A DNA stretch of 64,000 nucleotides from Dasania phycosphaerae (GTDB taxonomy: Bacteria > Pseudomonadota > Gammaproteobacteria > Pseudomonadales > Dasaniaceae), in assembly GCF_026891035.1 (NCBI RefSeq), contig NZ_JAPTGG010000006.1:1-64000 (forward strand), written 5' to 3'. The notes beneath the pieces are model-generated. The model did no database searches, was not told the DNA's origin, and saw only the letters and a program-made list of their open reading frames with translations. Positions 43,663-52,523 of the stretch are shown here, in pieces (position 1 is the stretch's first letter; each line of letters opens with the position of its first letter). Made by a program: the position numbers and the translations under genes.

Positions 43663-45387
43663 ATGAATATAAAAAGAAAGTGTTTAGCTGCCGCAGTGAT
43701 TTTATACTCTGGCATCATGAGTGCTTGTGCAGAGCCACATAAGCAGGGTGAATATCATATTACCGACCCGCATGTGCAAGCGCAGGTTAATTTATCGGAA
43801 GATAAAACTCCGCCAGATCCAGACCCCGCCAGCTATGGCTTAGATAAAAACGGCAAGTTTATCCACCCGGTGGCCACCCGCGACTCACACGATCGCAAAC
43901 CCTTTAAAGGTATTTTGGATTACTGGGATAGCAATCAATATATTAAAAATATGAAACTAGAGGCGTTTTACCCCATTACTGTAGAGCCTTTTCATACCTG
44001 GCAAAATATTGTTGATTTCGATGGTCGTCGTTATTTGTATCAGTATGTGCGTCAGGATTTAAAAATATTTGATATTACTAATCCCAAAGACTTAAAACTA
44101 CTATTAACCAAGGGTAATACTTGGGGTATAGATGGCCCCGGTGAGTCGGTAAACCCTTTTCCAGAGGGTGAAATGTTTGGTGCCGCCACGATACAGTGGA
44201 ATGAAAAACTAGGCAAAAACATTATGGTGCAAGCCTATGAGGTGCGCCGCTTTGGTTTATTAAAAAACAAATACCAAAAGCCTGAACAAGTTAAAAAGCT
44301 GCGTGACTCCAAGCACTTAAAAGGTTTTAAAGTGTATGCCATGAACGGCCCCATGCCTGAAGATTGGGAGTTGCTAGCCGAGCGCACCACTGACTACAAA
44401 CACCCCGATGCGCCCATAGGCAAGCAGCAGGGTTCCGGTGTGCGTGATTTGCCGGTGTACTTTGGCGGTGACACTATGTTTGTTGCGGCAGCTCCAGAGG
44501 ATAGCCACTCGCTAACTGAATACCCTAACGATTTGTATTCGGCGGGCTATCAATCTTGGGATATGTCTGATCCGGCTAATCCTAAATTTTTACAGCAGTT
44601 AAATATGCCTGGGCAAATTGCAGGTAACCCCGCCGATGAGGCTGCCTATAAAGCCAACCCACGCGCTGGTAATCGCACCTCTTGGATGGGGGCGCGTATG
44701 TCGCTGTTTATCCCTAAACCGGTTGAAGAGGGCGGCAAGTATGGTTATGCCGCTATGGGTGGCTTAGGTTTTTATGTGGTAGACATTAGCAACCCGGCTG
44801 AGATGAAAGTTGTTAGCCACTTAGAATTTGAACCTAATGTGGCCGGGGTGGAAGGTGACTTTGTGGATGTGTCACAGGTTGAGAAAACTGGCATAGTTTA
44901 CTACAGCGGCTACCCGCTAAATGAAGATTGTTGGGAACCGTACAAAGACGTCTTTATGATAGATGTTAATAATCCAGCTGCGCCAAAAGTTGTGGGTGTG
45001 TTGCCTAGGCCTACTCCCCCTGCCGATGCCGCCTTTACTGATTTTTGCCAGCGTCGCGGCAGCTTCGGCCCTAAACGCACCGGTTACTATACGCAACCGG
45101 GAGAGCCTAAAGACGGTATATTGCCGTTCAACTTTTACAATGCAGGCCTACAAGTGTTTGATGTTAGCGATGTAAAAAATCCTGAGATAGTTGCTTATTT
45201 TGTACCTGGCTTTAACACTGAAACCGTTGCGGAGTATGCACGTGGCAACTTATCCCACGGTGTATATGTAGAGTACGATAGAAATCTGTTTTGGTTGTTT
45301 ACCAACCACGGTATCTACCTGCTTTCCAGCCCGGTATTAGGCGAGCCTAATTTTGGCAAGCCAAAAGAGCCCTGGCCTAAGCGTTAA
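43663..45387 (+). CDS. LVIVD-repeat beta-propeller lipoprotein, unknown role
   Basis: 574 aa. Signal peptide with a possible lipobox (GIMSAC, Cys22), so likely an envelope lipoprotein. At least five LVIVD-like repeats are visible: DLKIFDITNPKDLKLL, YQSWDMSDPANPKFLQQL, LGFYVVDISNPAEMKVVSHL, DVFMIDVNNPAAPKVVGVL and LQVFDVSDVKNPEIVAYF. They suggest a propeller. It has no known enzymatic role, but it is the last gene of the 3-hydroxyanthranilate operon (21 bp gap), followed by a terminator. Homologues often accompany aromatic degradation genes in marine Gammaproteobacteria, in my recollection. Confidence 0.75.
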   Translation: MNIKRKCLAAAVILYSGIMSACAEPHKQGEYHITDPHVQAQVNLSEDKTPPDPDPASYGLDKNGKFIHPVATRDSHDRKPFKGILDYWDSNQYIKNMKLEAFYPITVEPFHTWQNIVDFDGRRYLYQYVRQDLKIFDITNPKDLKLLLTKGNTWGIDGPGESVNPFPEGEMFGAATIQWNEKLGKNIMVQAYEVRRFGLLKNKYQKPEQVKKLRDSKHLKGFKVYAMNGPMPEDWELLAERTTDYKHPDAPIGKQQGSGVRDLPVYFGGDTMFVAAAPEDSHSLTEYPNDLYSAGYQSWDMSDPANPKFLQQLNMPGQIAGNPADEAAYKANPRAGNRTSWMGARMSLFIPKPVEEGGKYGYAAMGGLGFYVVDISNPAEMKVVSHLEFEPNVAGVEGDFVDVSQVEKTGIVYYSGYPLNEDCWEPYKDVFMIDVNNPAAPKVVGVLPRPTPPADAAFTDFCQRRGSFGPKRTGYYTQPGEPKDGILPFNFYNAGLQVFDVSDVKNPEIVAYFVPGFNTETVAEYARGNLSHGVYVEYDRNLFWLFTNHGIYLLSSPVLGEPNFGKPKEPWPKR

Positions 45388-45407
45388 ATCATTAGGTGCT
45401 AATTATT

Positions 45408-45437
45408 AAAAACCCGGCCACTAAGCCGGGTTTTTTT
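45408..45437 (+). terminator. Rho-independent terminator of the 3-hydroxyanthranilate operon
   Basis: AACCCGGC (45411-45418) with GCCGGGTT (45425-45432), A-rich before and T-rich after. Confidence 0.93.
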
Positions 45438-45479
45438 ATGGCTGCGATTTTTGTTGTTATGCTGACGCATGTTGGTATA

Positions 45480-46540
45480 TATAGCTGCCAGTTTTTTGGA
45501 TGCCGGGTCTAGCCCGGCATGACTGTGAGAGCGAGTCTGAGTGTGTTGGAGTCGCCATAGCGGTACTGAAGACTTCAACTCGCTATCGTCATACCGGCGT
45601 ATGCCGGTATCCATAGCTGTTTGTTTATTGGATGCCGGGTCTGGCTCGGTATGACTGTGAGTGTGACTGTGTTGGAGTCGCCATAGCGGTACTGAAGACT
45701 TCAACTCCTATCGTCATACCGGCGTATGCCGGTATCCATAGCTGTTTGTTTATTGGATGCTGTGTCTAGCCCAGTATGATTGCGAGTGTGACTGTGTTGG
45801 AGTCGCCATAGCGGTACTGAAGACTTCAACTCCTATCGTCATACCGGCGTATGCCGGTATCCATAGCTGTTTGTTTATTGGATGCTGTGTCTAGCCCAGT
45901 ATGATTGCGAGTGTGACTGTGTTGGAGTCGCCATAGCGGTACTGAAGACTTCAACTCCTATCGTCATACCGGCGTATGTTGGTATCTATAGTTGTTTGTT
46001 TATTGGATGCTGTGTCTAGCCCAGTATGACTGTGAGTGCGAGTGTGACTGTGTTGGAGTCGCCATAGCGGTACTGAAGACTTCAACTCCTATCGTCATAC
46101 CGGCGCATGCCGGTATCTATGATTCAGTTTTCTGGATGCCGGGTCAAGCCTGGCATGACTGGGTGCGATTTTGTTCTTGTCGAAACGCTATTCTCAATGG
46201 CCCTAAACCATTAACACGCTCTCGTCATACCGGCCCCCGAGCCGGTATCTACGCTGCCTGTTTATTGGATGCCGGGTCTAGCCCGGCACGACTGTGAGTG
46301 CGAGTGTGACTGTGTTGGAGTCGCCATAGCGGCACTGATGACTTCAACTCCTATCGTCATACCGGCGTATGTCGGTATCTATAGTTGTTTGTTTATTGGA
46401 TGCCGGGTCAAGCCCGGCAAGACTGGGTGCGATTTTGTTCTTGTCGAAACGCTATTCTCAATGGCCCTAAACTATTAACACGCTCTCGTCATACCGGCCC
46501 CCGAGCCGGTATCCACACTTTCCTGTTTATTGGATGTGGC
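45480..46540. repeat. Tandem ~125-131 bp repeat array (six or more copies) with REP-like palindromes
   Basis: The block GGAGTCGCCATAGCGG recurs at 45547, 45674, 45799, 45924, 46055 and 46316 (steps 127, 125, 125, 131 and 261). Each unit also holds TCGTCATACCGGCGTATGCCGGTAT and GGATGCCGGGTCTAGCCCGGCATGA palindromes in alternation. Between 46055 and 46316 and at the right end, a different unit with TTGTTCTTGTCGAAACGC occurs twice (46171 and 46438). The array is almost perfectly conserved, implying recent amplification. No coding sequence. Confidence 0.9.
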
Positions 46541-46634
46541 TGGTAGCATTGCTTCTTGCGCACTAAGCGGGGTGATGTTTGAGCTGTTTAACGAAAAAAT
46601 TGTGTTCAACTATCTACTACTTTTTAAACGATAA

Positions 46635-46668
46635 TAAAAAAGGCAGCTAATCAATTAGCTGCCTTTTG
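46635..46668 (-). terminator. Rho-independent terminator (bidirectional form)
   Basis: AGGCAGCTAAT (46641-46651) with ATTAGCTGCCT (46654-46664), A run on the left, T run on the right. It serves the minus-strand TonB receptor gene ending at 46695. Confidence 0.92.
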
Positions 46669-46694
46669 TTTTTTCTTAACTTAAAACCTAAAAC

Positions 46695-48980
46695 TTAAAA
46701 GTTGTAGTTAAAGGTTACACCATAAGTACGTGGTGGGTGGTAGACGTTAAACACGGTGTCATCCCAAGCGGCATAAATGGTGGTTGACGCTACATTGAGT
46801 TCGTCGGTTAGGTTTTTACCCCATAGTTTTACCGACCAGCTATCATCACTGCTAGTGAGTTTTAAGCTGGCGTCTATGCTGTACTCGCTATCGACTTGGG
46901 TGAGTGGGTTGTTGCTGTTGTCGAAGAAGTATTCATCTTGGTAGCGGTAGTCTATGCGGAAGTTGGCGGTGTTATCGCCTACTTGCCAGTCATAGCTGGT
47001 TGCCAGGTTAAAGCTGTGCTCAGGTGAACGACGCATGTCGTTGCCTTTGAGGTTTTCGTCATCAACAAGTAGGTCGTCGGTAAATTTAGCATCTAAGTAA
47101 CCGTAGCTGCCCATGATGCTAAATTGCTCGGTGACTAATACGGTAAATTCTAGTTCGGCCCCTTTGGCTTCACCGCTGCCATTGAGTACTTGTAGGTTGT
47201 CGGGGGTGTTTTCACCGGTAGAAACCCATACTTGGTTTTGTATGTCTTCGTAGTCGGTTAAGAATATTGCGCCGTTTACTTGTATGCGGTTATCTAACCA
47301 CTGAGTTTTAAAACCAAATTCGTGATTGACCGCTGTTTCTGGCTCAAAAGGAGTGATGGCTTCGATTTCTTTTTCCATACCTTCGCCATTATAACCGCCA
47401 GCCTTATAGCCTTTGGCGTAGGCAAAGTATAAAAATACATCGTCAGTGGCTTGGTAATCAACGGTTAAGCTAGGGGTCCATTCATCCCATGAGTCTTTGG
47501 TTTTAAAGTTGTAGCTGGCTACGCGGTTGCCGTTGATGTCTTCATGTAGGTTGTCCCAGTTATCAAAGCGGCGGCCAGAGGCGCTGCCGCTAAAGTCTTT
47601 TTCGTCTTCGCTCCAACGTAAGCCGGTGGTAACCGATAACTTATCGCTAAGGTCGTAAGTGATTTGGCCAAATATCGCCACGCTGTCGGTGGTGTTGTCG
47701 GTGGTGTTACTAACATTACCGGCAGTAGTGCCCCACTGGGTATCAAACCAATAGTCTACAGATTCTAAGCGCGCTATATCTTCGCGCATAAAAAAGGCAC
47801 CGGCCTGCCAATGAATCTTATCGCCGGTATTACTGGCAAATCTAAACTCTTGTGAGAATTGGTGAGAGTTTTCATCTTTTAGCGATAACCATTGGTCATC
47901 GGGCTGTAGCATGGCTAACTCTTCGGGGCTGGCAACCGTGTTATTGGCTGGGTCACCCCAGGGGTCAAATACCTGGCTGTCGTCCACCAAACCAGCGGCG
48001 GCATTTTCATAAATACTGTAATCATTTTGGCGATAAGCAGTAATAGAGGTGAAAGTGCCGGCATCGGTATTCCAGTCGGCACGTAGGCTTAGGCCTTCGG
48101 TGCGTGATTTTTCAAAACCATCAACGCTGCTAAAGTCTTCGCGTTCATCATCGCTAATAAAGGCTTGGTTGCGGCCTTCGCTGTAGGCTATGTGTTTAAC
48201 CCGTGGCTTGCCATTAGAGTGCGAACCGTCGGCGCTGAGTACTATTTCTAAATCGGCATTGGGTTGTACTAACACTTGGCCACGCAGTGAATAGCGTTCG
48301 GCATCGTCTACGTCGTTGCCGGTGTGGCGGTTTTTACCATAGCCATCACGTACTAAGGTGGTACCGGCTACTTTTGCCGCTACATTGTCGCTTAGTGGCG
48401 TATTGTAATAGGCCTTGGTTTCAAATAAGTCGTAATCACCTAGGGTGACTTCTACGCTGCCTTCACTGCCTTCTAGTGAGGGTTTTTTGGTAATAAAGTT
48501 AACCGCACCGCCCACTACGTTTTTACCATAGAGGGTGCCTTGTGGGCCGCGCAAAACTTCTACTCGCTCTAGGTCGAATAAGTCACCGGTGGCACCGGTG
48601 CCACGGGAAATATAAACCCCGTCTATGTATATACCTATGGCGGCGGCAGCACCGGCGCTTTCTATATCGCTACCTATGCCGCGCATAAACAGTTCGGGTT
48701 CGGCGGCGTTATAGGCGTTCATTTGAAAGCCGGGTACGCGACCAGCAATATCATCTAGGCCTGCGATGTTGGCGTCTTTCATTAAGCTTTCGCTAAAGGC
48801 AGATACGGCAACGGGGGTGGATTGTAAGCTTTCGCTTTTGTGCCTGGCAGTTACTACCACTTCTTCTAAAGCGAGTTTTTTTTGCTCGGCGACAACAGGA
48901 TTAATGTGGGTAGCAGCTAAAGCCGCTATGGTTGCAGCCAAATAATTTAGGCGTGCTTTGGGTTGATGGTGCTTAGTCAT
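46695..48980 (-). CDS. TonB-dependent outer membrane receptor
   Basis: 761 aa from the ATG at 48980 with GAGG upstream; the frame continues to 49067 but that extension has no ribosome site. Signal peptide, then LEEVVVTARHKSESLQS (TonB box region), plug domain with MRGIGSDIESAGAAAAIGIYIDGVYISR and LRGPQGTLYGKNVVGGAVNFITKKP, and a barrel ending in Phe (GVTFNYNF). It lies between the 3-hydroxyanthranilate operon and the aldolase/dehydrogenase pair. It may import the catabolic substrate, but this is contextual. Confidence 0.9.
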   Translation of the reverse strand: MTKHHQPKARLNYLAATIAALAATHINPVVAEQKKLALEEVVVTARHKSESLQSTPVAVSAFSESLMKDANIAGLDDIAGRVPGFQMNAYNAAEPELFMRGIGSDIESAGAAAAIGIYIDGVYISRGTGATGDLFDLERVEVLRGPQGTLYGKNVVGGAVNFITKKPSLEGSEGSVEVTLGDYDLFETKAYYNTPLSDNVAAKVAGTTLVRDGYGKNRHTGNDVDDAERYSLRGQVLVQPNADLEIVLSADGSHSNGKPRVKHIAYSEGRNQAFISDDEREDFSSVDGFEKSRTEGLSLRADWNTDAGTFTSITAYRQNDYSIYENAAAGLVDDSQVFDPWGDPANNTVASPEELAMLQPDDQWLSLKDENSHQFSQEFRFASNTGDKIHWQAGAFFMREDIARLESVDYWFDTQWGTTAGNVSNTTDNTTDSVAIFGQITYDLSDKLSVTTGLRWSEDEKDFSGSASGRRFDNWDNLHEDINGNRVASYNFKTKDSWDEWTPSLTVDYQATDDVFLYFAYAKGYKAGGYNGEGMEKEIEAITPFEPETAVNHEFGFKTQWLDNRIQVNGAIFLTDYEDIQNQVWVSTGENTPDNLQVLNGSGEAKGAELEFTVLVTEQFSIMGSYGYLDAKFTDDLLVDDENLKGNDMRRSPEHSFNLATSYDWQVGDNTANFRIDYRYQDEYFFDNSNNPLTQVDSEYSIDASLKLTSSDDSWSVKLWGKNLTDELNVASTTIYAAWDDTVFNVYHPPRTYGVTFNYNF

Positions 48981-49143
48981 TGTGGGTTCCTCACCTGCAT
49001 AAATCAGTTTGTTGTTATTGGTTTTGTATTGGGCGCCGGTTGAACATTTTCCGATCACGTAATACAACAGTACCCCAGGCTTGTATATAGTAAAAACAAC
49101 TTTTTAAGCCTTAGGTATAATAAAAAAGTTATGTTTGGGCGTG

Positions 49144-49635
49144 CTAAGGGTTGGCTGCTGGGGTAATACGCAGTCCAACATAGGGTTGTCCGCGCCACTG
49201 GTCCAATAGCAGTTGCAGTTGCTCACCACTGGCTAATTGCCAGTGGCTGCGGAGTTGTTGCTGGCAGTTGCTAACGGGCTCGGCAGGCTGCTGGGCTTGA
49301 CCGTAGTGCTGCGTGAGCATGGCCAGCGCTGCCCTAAAGGCCTGTGCGCACAAGCTGTTGTTGTCGCTTAGGCTACGGTAGTACAGCTGCTCTACCAATT
49401 GTTGCTGAGGCGGTTCGCCCCTGAATAAATACTCTAAATGATAAGCTTGGCCTGCGAGTTGGCTTTGGTAGCTGAGGCTGTAGGCCTTTTCTTCTAACAG
49501 TACTTGTTGTTCTTGCTGTTTGATAGTGGCCATGGTGGCGCCCCAGTTAAAGGGGCCTAGTAATTCAGCATGGCTGCTAGCGCTTAGCCACAGGCCGCTG
49601 CTCAACGCTAAGGTGAGGAAAATTTTTAGGGGCAT
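49144..49635 (-). CDS. Hypothetical exported protein
   Basis: 163 aa. The signal peptide ends near SSHAE (about residue 23). The rest is rich in Gln and Leu with two Cys (about 97 and 124) that could form a disulfide. The order FxWGA...Y and EYLFRGEPPQQQLVEQLYYRSLSDNNSLCAQAF suggests a compact periplasmic protein of unknown fold. It lies between the TonB receptor and a second small exported protein, all on the minus strand. Not recognised. Confidence 0.6.
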   Translation of the reverse strand: MPLKIFLTLALSSGLWLSASSHAELLGPFNWGATMATIKQQEQQVLLEEKAYSLSYQSQLAGQAYHLEYLFRGEPPQQQLVEQLYYRSLSDNNSLCAQAFRAALAMLTQHYGQAQQPAEPVSNCQQQLRSHWQLASGEQLQLLLDQWRGQPYVGLRITPAANP

Positions 49636-49668
49636 GGTGACCTCGTTGTTATTGTTGCTGGCTGTTAA

Positions 49669-50085
49669 TTATTGATTTTTTAAACTTTGTAACAGTGCCG
49701 CTGGCGTCGTGGGGCCATAGCTTAGGCTTTCGGTTTGGCGTTGCACGAACTGCCAGTATTGTAATTTCCACTCAAAACCTACCGCCAAGCCGCGGGCCTT
49801 GCCGACTTTTTCCATCTCGGCTTCTTTGCTGGCATCAAAGGGCGGGTAGAGCACCACAAAGTCCCAGTCGTCACCGCGCACATTGCGATACCACTGAGGT
49901 TGCTCCAGGCCTATGGTTTTATAAACCTCATCCCAGGCGGCCATCCACTCCATAAAGGCCTGCTGCTTGCCCGGCACAATTTTGTATATGCCTATGGTTT
50001 TCATGTCGGCAGAGCTGGTGATGGGTGAGAGCAAAAAGATGATGGCAAGTAGTATAGGTTTGCAGAGGCTGTTGGGTTTTTTCAT
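49669..50085 (-). CDS. Exported protein, possible dimeric alpha-beta barrel (NIPSNAP/ABM-like)
   Basis: 138 aa from the ATG at 50085 (MKKPNSLCKPILLAIIF); a longer frame to 50139 is not preferred. Signal peptide to about residue 27 (TSSADM). The mature sequence MKTIGIYKIVPGKQQAFMEWMAAWDEVYKTIGLEQPQWYRNVRGDDWDFVVLYPPFDASKEAEMEKVGKARGL has the look of a ferredoxin-like dimeric barrel domain. No active-site residue can be picked. It sits beside the hairpins that follow the aldolase gene. Confidence 0.6.
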   Translation of the reverse strand: MKKPNSLCKPILLAIIFLLSPITSSADMKTIGIYKIVPGKQQAFMEWMAAWDEVYKTIGLEQPQWYRNVRGDDWDFVVLYPPFDASKEAEMEKVGKARGLAVGFEWKLQYWQFVQRQTESLSYGPTTPAALLQSLKNQ

Positions 50086-50191
50086 GGCGGCTAATCCGTT
50101 TTTATTTTGTGATGCTGGCTTTGGGGCGGTATCTGGCAATGTTAGTTTTGCCTACATTGTTATGATTTTTGCTGCTGCGTTTTTGGGCGAA

Positions 50192-50234
50192 GGGGACAGA
50201 GCTAAAGATCTGTCCCCGCAAACCTTCGGTTTGC
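50192..50234. other. Two adjacent hairpins after the aldolase gene
   Basis: GGGGACAGA..TCTGTCCCC (50192-50217) and GCAAACC-TTC-GGTTTGC (50218-50234) directly follow the aldolase stop on the minus strand. Neither is followed by a clear T tract. They may stabilise the 3' end of the message or be a REP-like element. Confidence 0.55.
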
Positions 50235-50236
50235 GC

Positions 50237-51268
50237 TTAGCCCGACATTTTTTTCATATCCAAAGCCAAGTCTTCTATCATATCCTCTTGCCCGCCTACG
50301 GTGCGGCGTTTGCCTAGTTCTACTAATATATCCCTAGCGCTAACGCCGTATTTTTTGGCGGCGCGTTTGGCGAATAATAAAAACGAGGAATACACACCGG
50401 CGTAGCCCAGGGTGAGTGAGTCGCGGTCTACGCGCACCAGTTCATCCATCATGGGTACGATGATGTCTTCGGCTATGTCCATGGTTTTAAACAGGTCTAC
50501 CCCGGTGGCTATGCCTTTGCGCTCTAGCACGGCCAGTAATACTTCCAGTGGCGTGTTGCCAGCACCGGCACCCAAGCCTGCTACCGAACCGTCTATGCGG
50601 GTGGCGCCGGCTTCTATGGCGGCCACGCTGTTGGCTACGCCCATGGCCAGGTTGTGGTGGCCATGAAAGCCGATTTCGGTTTCGGGTTTTAACACTTGCT
50701 TGGCCAGGCTGACGCGTTCGCTGACATCTTCGGGCAGCATATAGCCAGCAGAGTCGGTGATATAAACGCAGTTGGCGCCGTAGGATTCCATTAGCTGCAA
50801 TTGCTCAACTAATTGTTGCGCTGGAATCATATGGGCCATCATTAAAAACCCCACCGTATCCAGGCCCATTTTTTGGCCCATGTTGATATGTTGCTCTGAA
50901 ACATCTGCCTCGCTGCAGTGGGTGGCGACGCGTATGGTGTCTATGCCACAGTCTGCTGCCATCCTAAGATGATCTATCGTGCCGATCCCCGGCAATAATA
51001 AAGCAGACACTTTTGTGTTTTTGACAGCTCCACATACAGCGCGCAGATATTCTTCGTCACTCGCGGCGGGAAAACCGTAGTTTACCGAGCGGCCACCCAG
51101 GCCGTCACCGTGAGCGACTTCTATCATGGGCATGCCCGCATCGTCCATGGCCTTGGCCACGGTGACCATTTCGGCCACGCTAATTTGGTGGCGCTTGGGG
51201 TGCATGCCGTCCCTTAAACACATGTCGTGCAAGGTGATTTTTTGATCAGTGTTGGTTGTGTTGGTCAT
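50237..51268 (-). CDS. nbaI: 4-hydroxy-2-oxovalerate aldolase (DmpG/MhpE type)
   Basis: 343 aa from the ATG at 51268, which overlaps the dehydrogenase stop (TAATG) and has GGAGG upstream. A further 21 codons upstream are in frame but overlap the dehydrogenase. TIM-barrel signature: LHDMCLRDGMHPKRHQ, EVAHGDGLGGRSVNYGFP, ADCGIDTIRVATHCSEAD, DSAGYMLP and IGFHGHHNLAMGVANSVAAIEAGA. Mn-dependent cleavage of 4-hydroxy-2-oxovalerate to pyruvate and acetaldehyde, which channels into the partner enzyme. The final steps of 3-hydroxyanthranilate breakdown. Confidence 0.95.
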   Translation of the reverse strand: MTNTTNTDQKITLHDMCLRDGMHPKRHQISVAEMVTVAKAMDDAGMPMIEVAHGDGLGGRSVNYGFPAASDEEYLRAVCGAVKNTKVSALLLPGIGTIDHLRMAADCGIDTIRVATHCSEADVSEQHINMGQKMGLDTVGFLMMAHMIPAQQLVEQLQLMESYGANCVYITDSAGYMLPEDVSERVSLAKQVLKPETEIGFHGHHNLAMGVANSVAAIEAGATRIDGSVAGLGAGAGNTPLEVLLAVLERKGIATGVDLFKTMDIAEDIIVPMMDELVRVDRDSLTLGYAGVYSSFLLFAKRAAKKYGVSARDILVELGKRRTVGGQEDMIEDLALDMKKMSG

Positions 51269-52188
51269 TATTGAGCCTCCTGAGTGGCGCAGGGAGTAAA
51301 GCGCCCGGCTAGTATTTCTTGTGCGTAGCACTCGGCGGTGCGCAGGCCAGCGGCGGTCATAATGTCTAGGTTGCCAGCGTAGTTGGGTAAGAAATCTCCC
51401 AGGCCTTCGACTTCTAAAAAGATGGAGACGCGCTTGCCGTCAAATACCGGGCCGTTTTTTAAGGTGTAACCGGGCACGTATTGCTGCACTTGTTTAATCA
51501 TGGCGTTAACAGAGGCGGTAATGGCAGCCTGGTCGGGCTCATCTACGGTGAGGCAGTGTATGGTGTCGCGCATAATCAAGGGTGGCTCGGCGGGGTTGAT
51601 AATAATAATGGCCTTGCCTTCGGCGGCCCCACCTATGCTTTCTATCGCGGCAGCGGTGGTGCGGGTAAATTCGTCTATGTTTTTACGGGTGCCGGGGCCT
51701 GCCGACTTGGATGAAACCGTGGCGACTATTTCGCCGTAGCTTACTGGCTGTACTTGGCTTACGGCGGCAATCATAGGGATGGTGGCCTGACCGCCGCAAG
51801 TGACCATGTTGACGTTCATGGCCTGCGCGGCAACCGCATCGGCCAGATTGACGGGCGGTATGCAGTAGGGGCCTATGGCTGCGGGGGTGAGGTCTATCAT
51901 CACCGCGCCTTGCTCGTTAACCTTGCGCGAATTTTCGGCGTGTACATAGGCCGAGGTGGCATCAAAACAAATCTGTACGCCATCTGCTTTCATGCTACCC
52001 AGCATGCCGTCTACGCCATCGGCAGTGGTTTTTAGGCCCAGCTCTTTAGCGCGGGCTAGCCCTGGTGAGGCGGGGTCTACGCCTATCATCCAAACCGGTT
52101 CTAGAATGTCGGAACGCATGGCTTTAATTAATAGGTCGGTGCCTATATTACCCGGCCCAATAATGGCGACTTTTATTTTTTGGCTCAT
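51268..52188 (-). CDS. nbaJ: Acetaldehyde dehydrogenase, acylating (DmpF/MhpF type)
   Basis: 306 aa. N-terminal NAD-binding KVAIIGPGNIGTDLLIKAM, active Cys in VTCGGQATIPM (about residue 127) and DMT-like ending (NLDIMTAAGLRTAECYAQEIL). It converts acetaldehyde plus CoA and NAD+ to acetyl-CoA and forms a channelling complex with the aldolase. First gene of the minus-strand pair; it diverges from kynureninase across 335 bp. Confidence 0.95.
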   Translation of the reverse strand: MSQKIKVAIIGPGNIGTDLLIKAMRSDILEPVWMIGVDPASPGLARAKELGLKTTADGVDGMLGSMKADGVQICFDATSAYVHAENSRKVNEQGAVMIDLTPAAIGPYCIPPVNLADAVAAQAMNVNMVTCGGQATIPMIAAVSQVQPVSYGEIVATVSSKSAGPGTRKNIDEFTRTTAAAIESIGGAAEGKAIIIINPAEPPLIMRDTIHCLTVDEPDQAAITASVNAMIKQVQQYVPGYTLKNGPVFDGKRVSIFLEVEGLGDFLPNYAGNLDIMTAAGLRTAECYAQEILAGRFTPCATQEAQ

Positions 52189-52523
52189 CTGGCAGTACTC
52201 TGGTGTTGAAACTCACTGGCTATGCTCCCCGTGGCGGCCTGCTAAATTGGGCAGGGCGATCATCGCCTAGAGGTGCGTGTTAGTGGATTTACTATAAGTG
52301 GCTAAGCTATTCATGAATAATATAATTTTAAGCAGTCGCTATAACTAAAAGCTTATAGAGTAGCGGTGTCGAAGCTATATATTTAAAGTTATTTCAACCT
52401 GCTTAAATTGTATAAGCTTTGTATAGCTGGATTGATATACTCGCTTTCATTGAGTGCTGGGGTACCATTACTGCAGGTTTAGGTATAAGCACTTTGAATC
52501 AAATTTTTATATTGAGTACAGCT
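52189..52523. promoter_or_regulatory. Divergent promoter region between nbaJ-nbaI and kynU
   Basis: 335 bp, AT-rich. It contains CTATAA-CTAAAAGC-TTATAG (an inverted repeat, about 52341-52360), LysR-like in geometry, and ATAAGCTTTGTATAGCTGG-type A/T motifs closer to kynU. One regulator could control both catabolic transcripts from here. Exact promoters are not assignable by eye. Confidence 0.45.

Noticed and set aside
45547..46331. CRISPR-like recurrence of a 16-bp block about every 125 bp
   Set aside because: The intervening sequence is itself repeated, so this is a long tandem repeat.
45399..46478. Repetitive ORFs in the 45.4-46.5 kb spacer
   Set aside because: They follow the tandem repeat units; no start signal or recognisable protein.
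52419..52523. N-terminal extension of kynureninase
   Set aside because: Residues before the ATG at 52524 do not resemble the family and would fall in the regulatory region.
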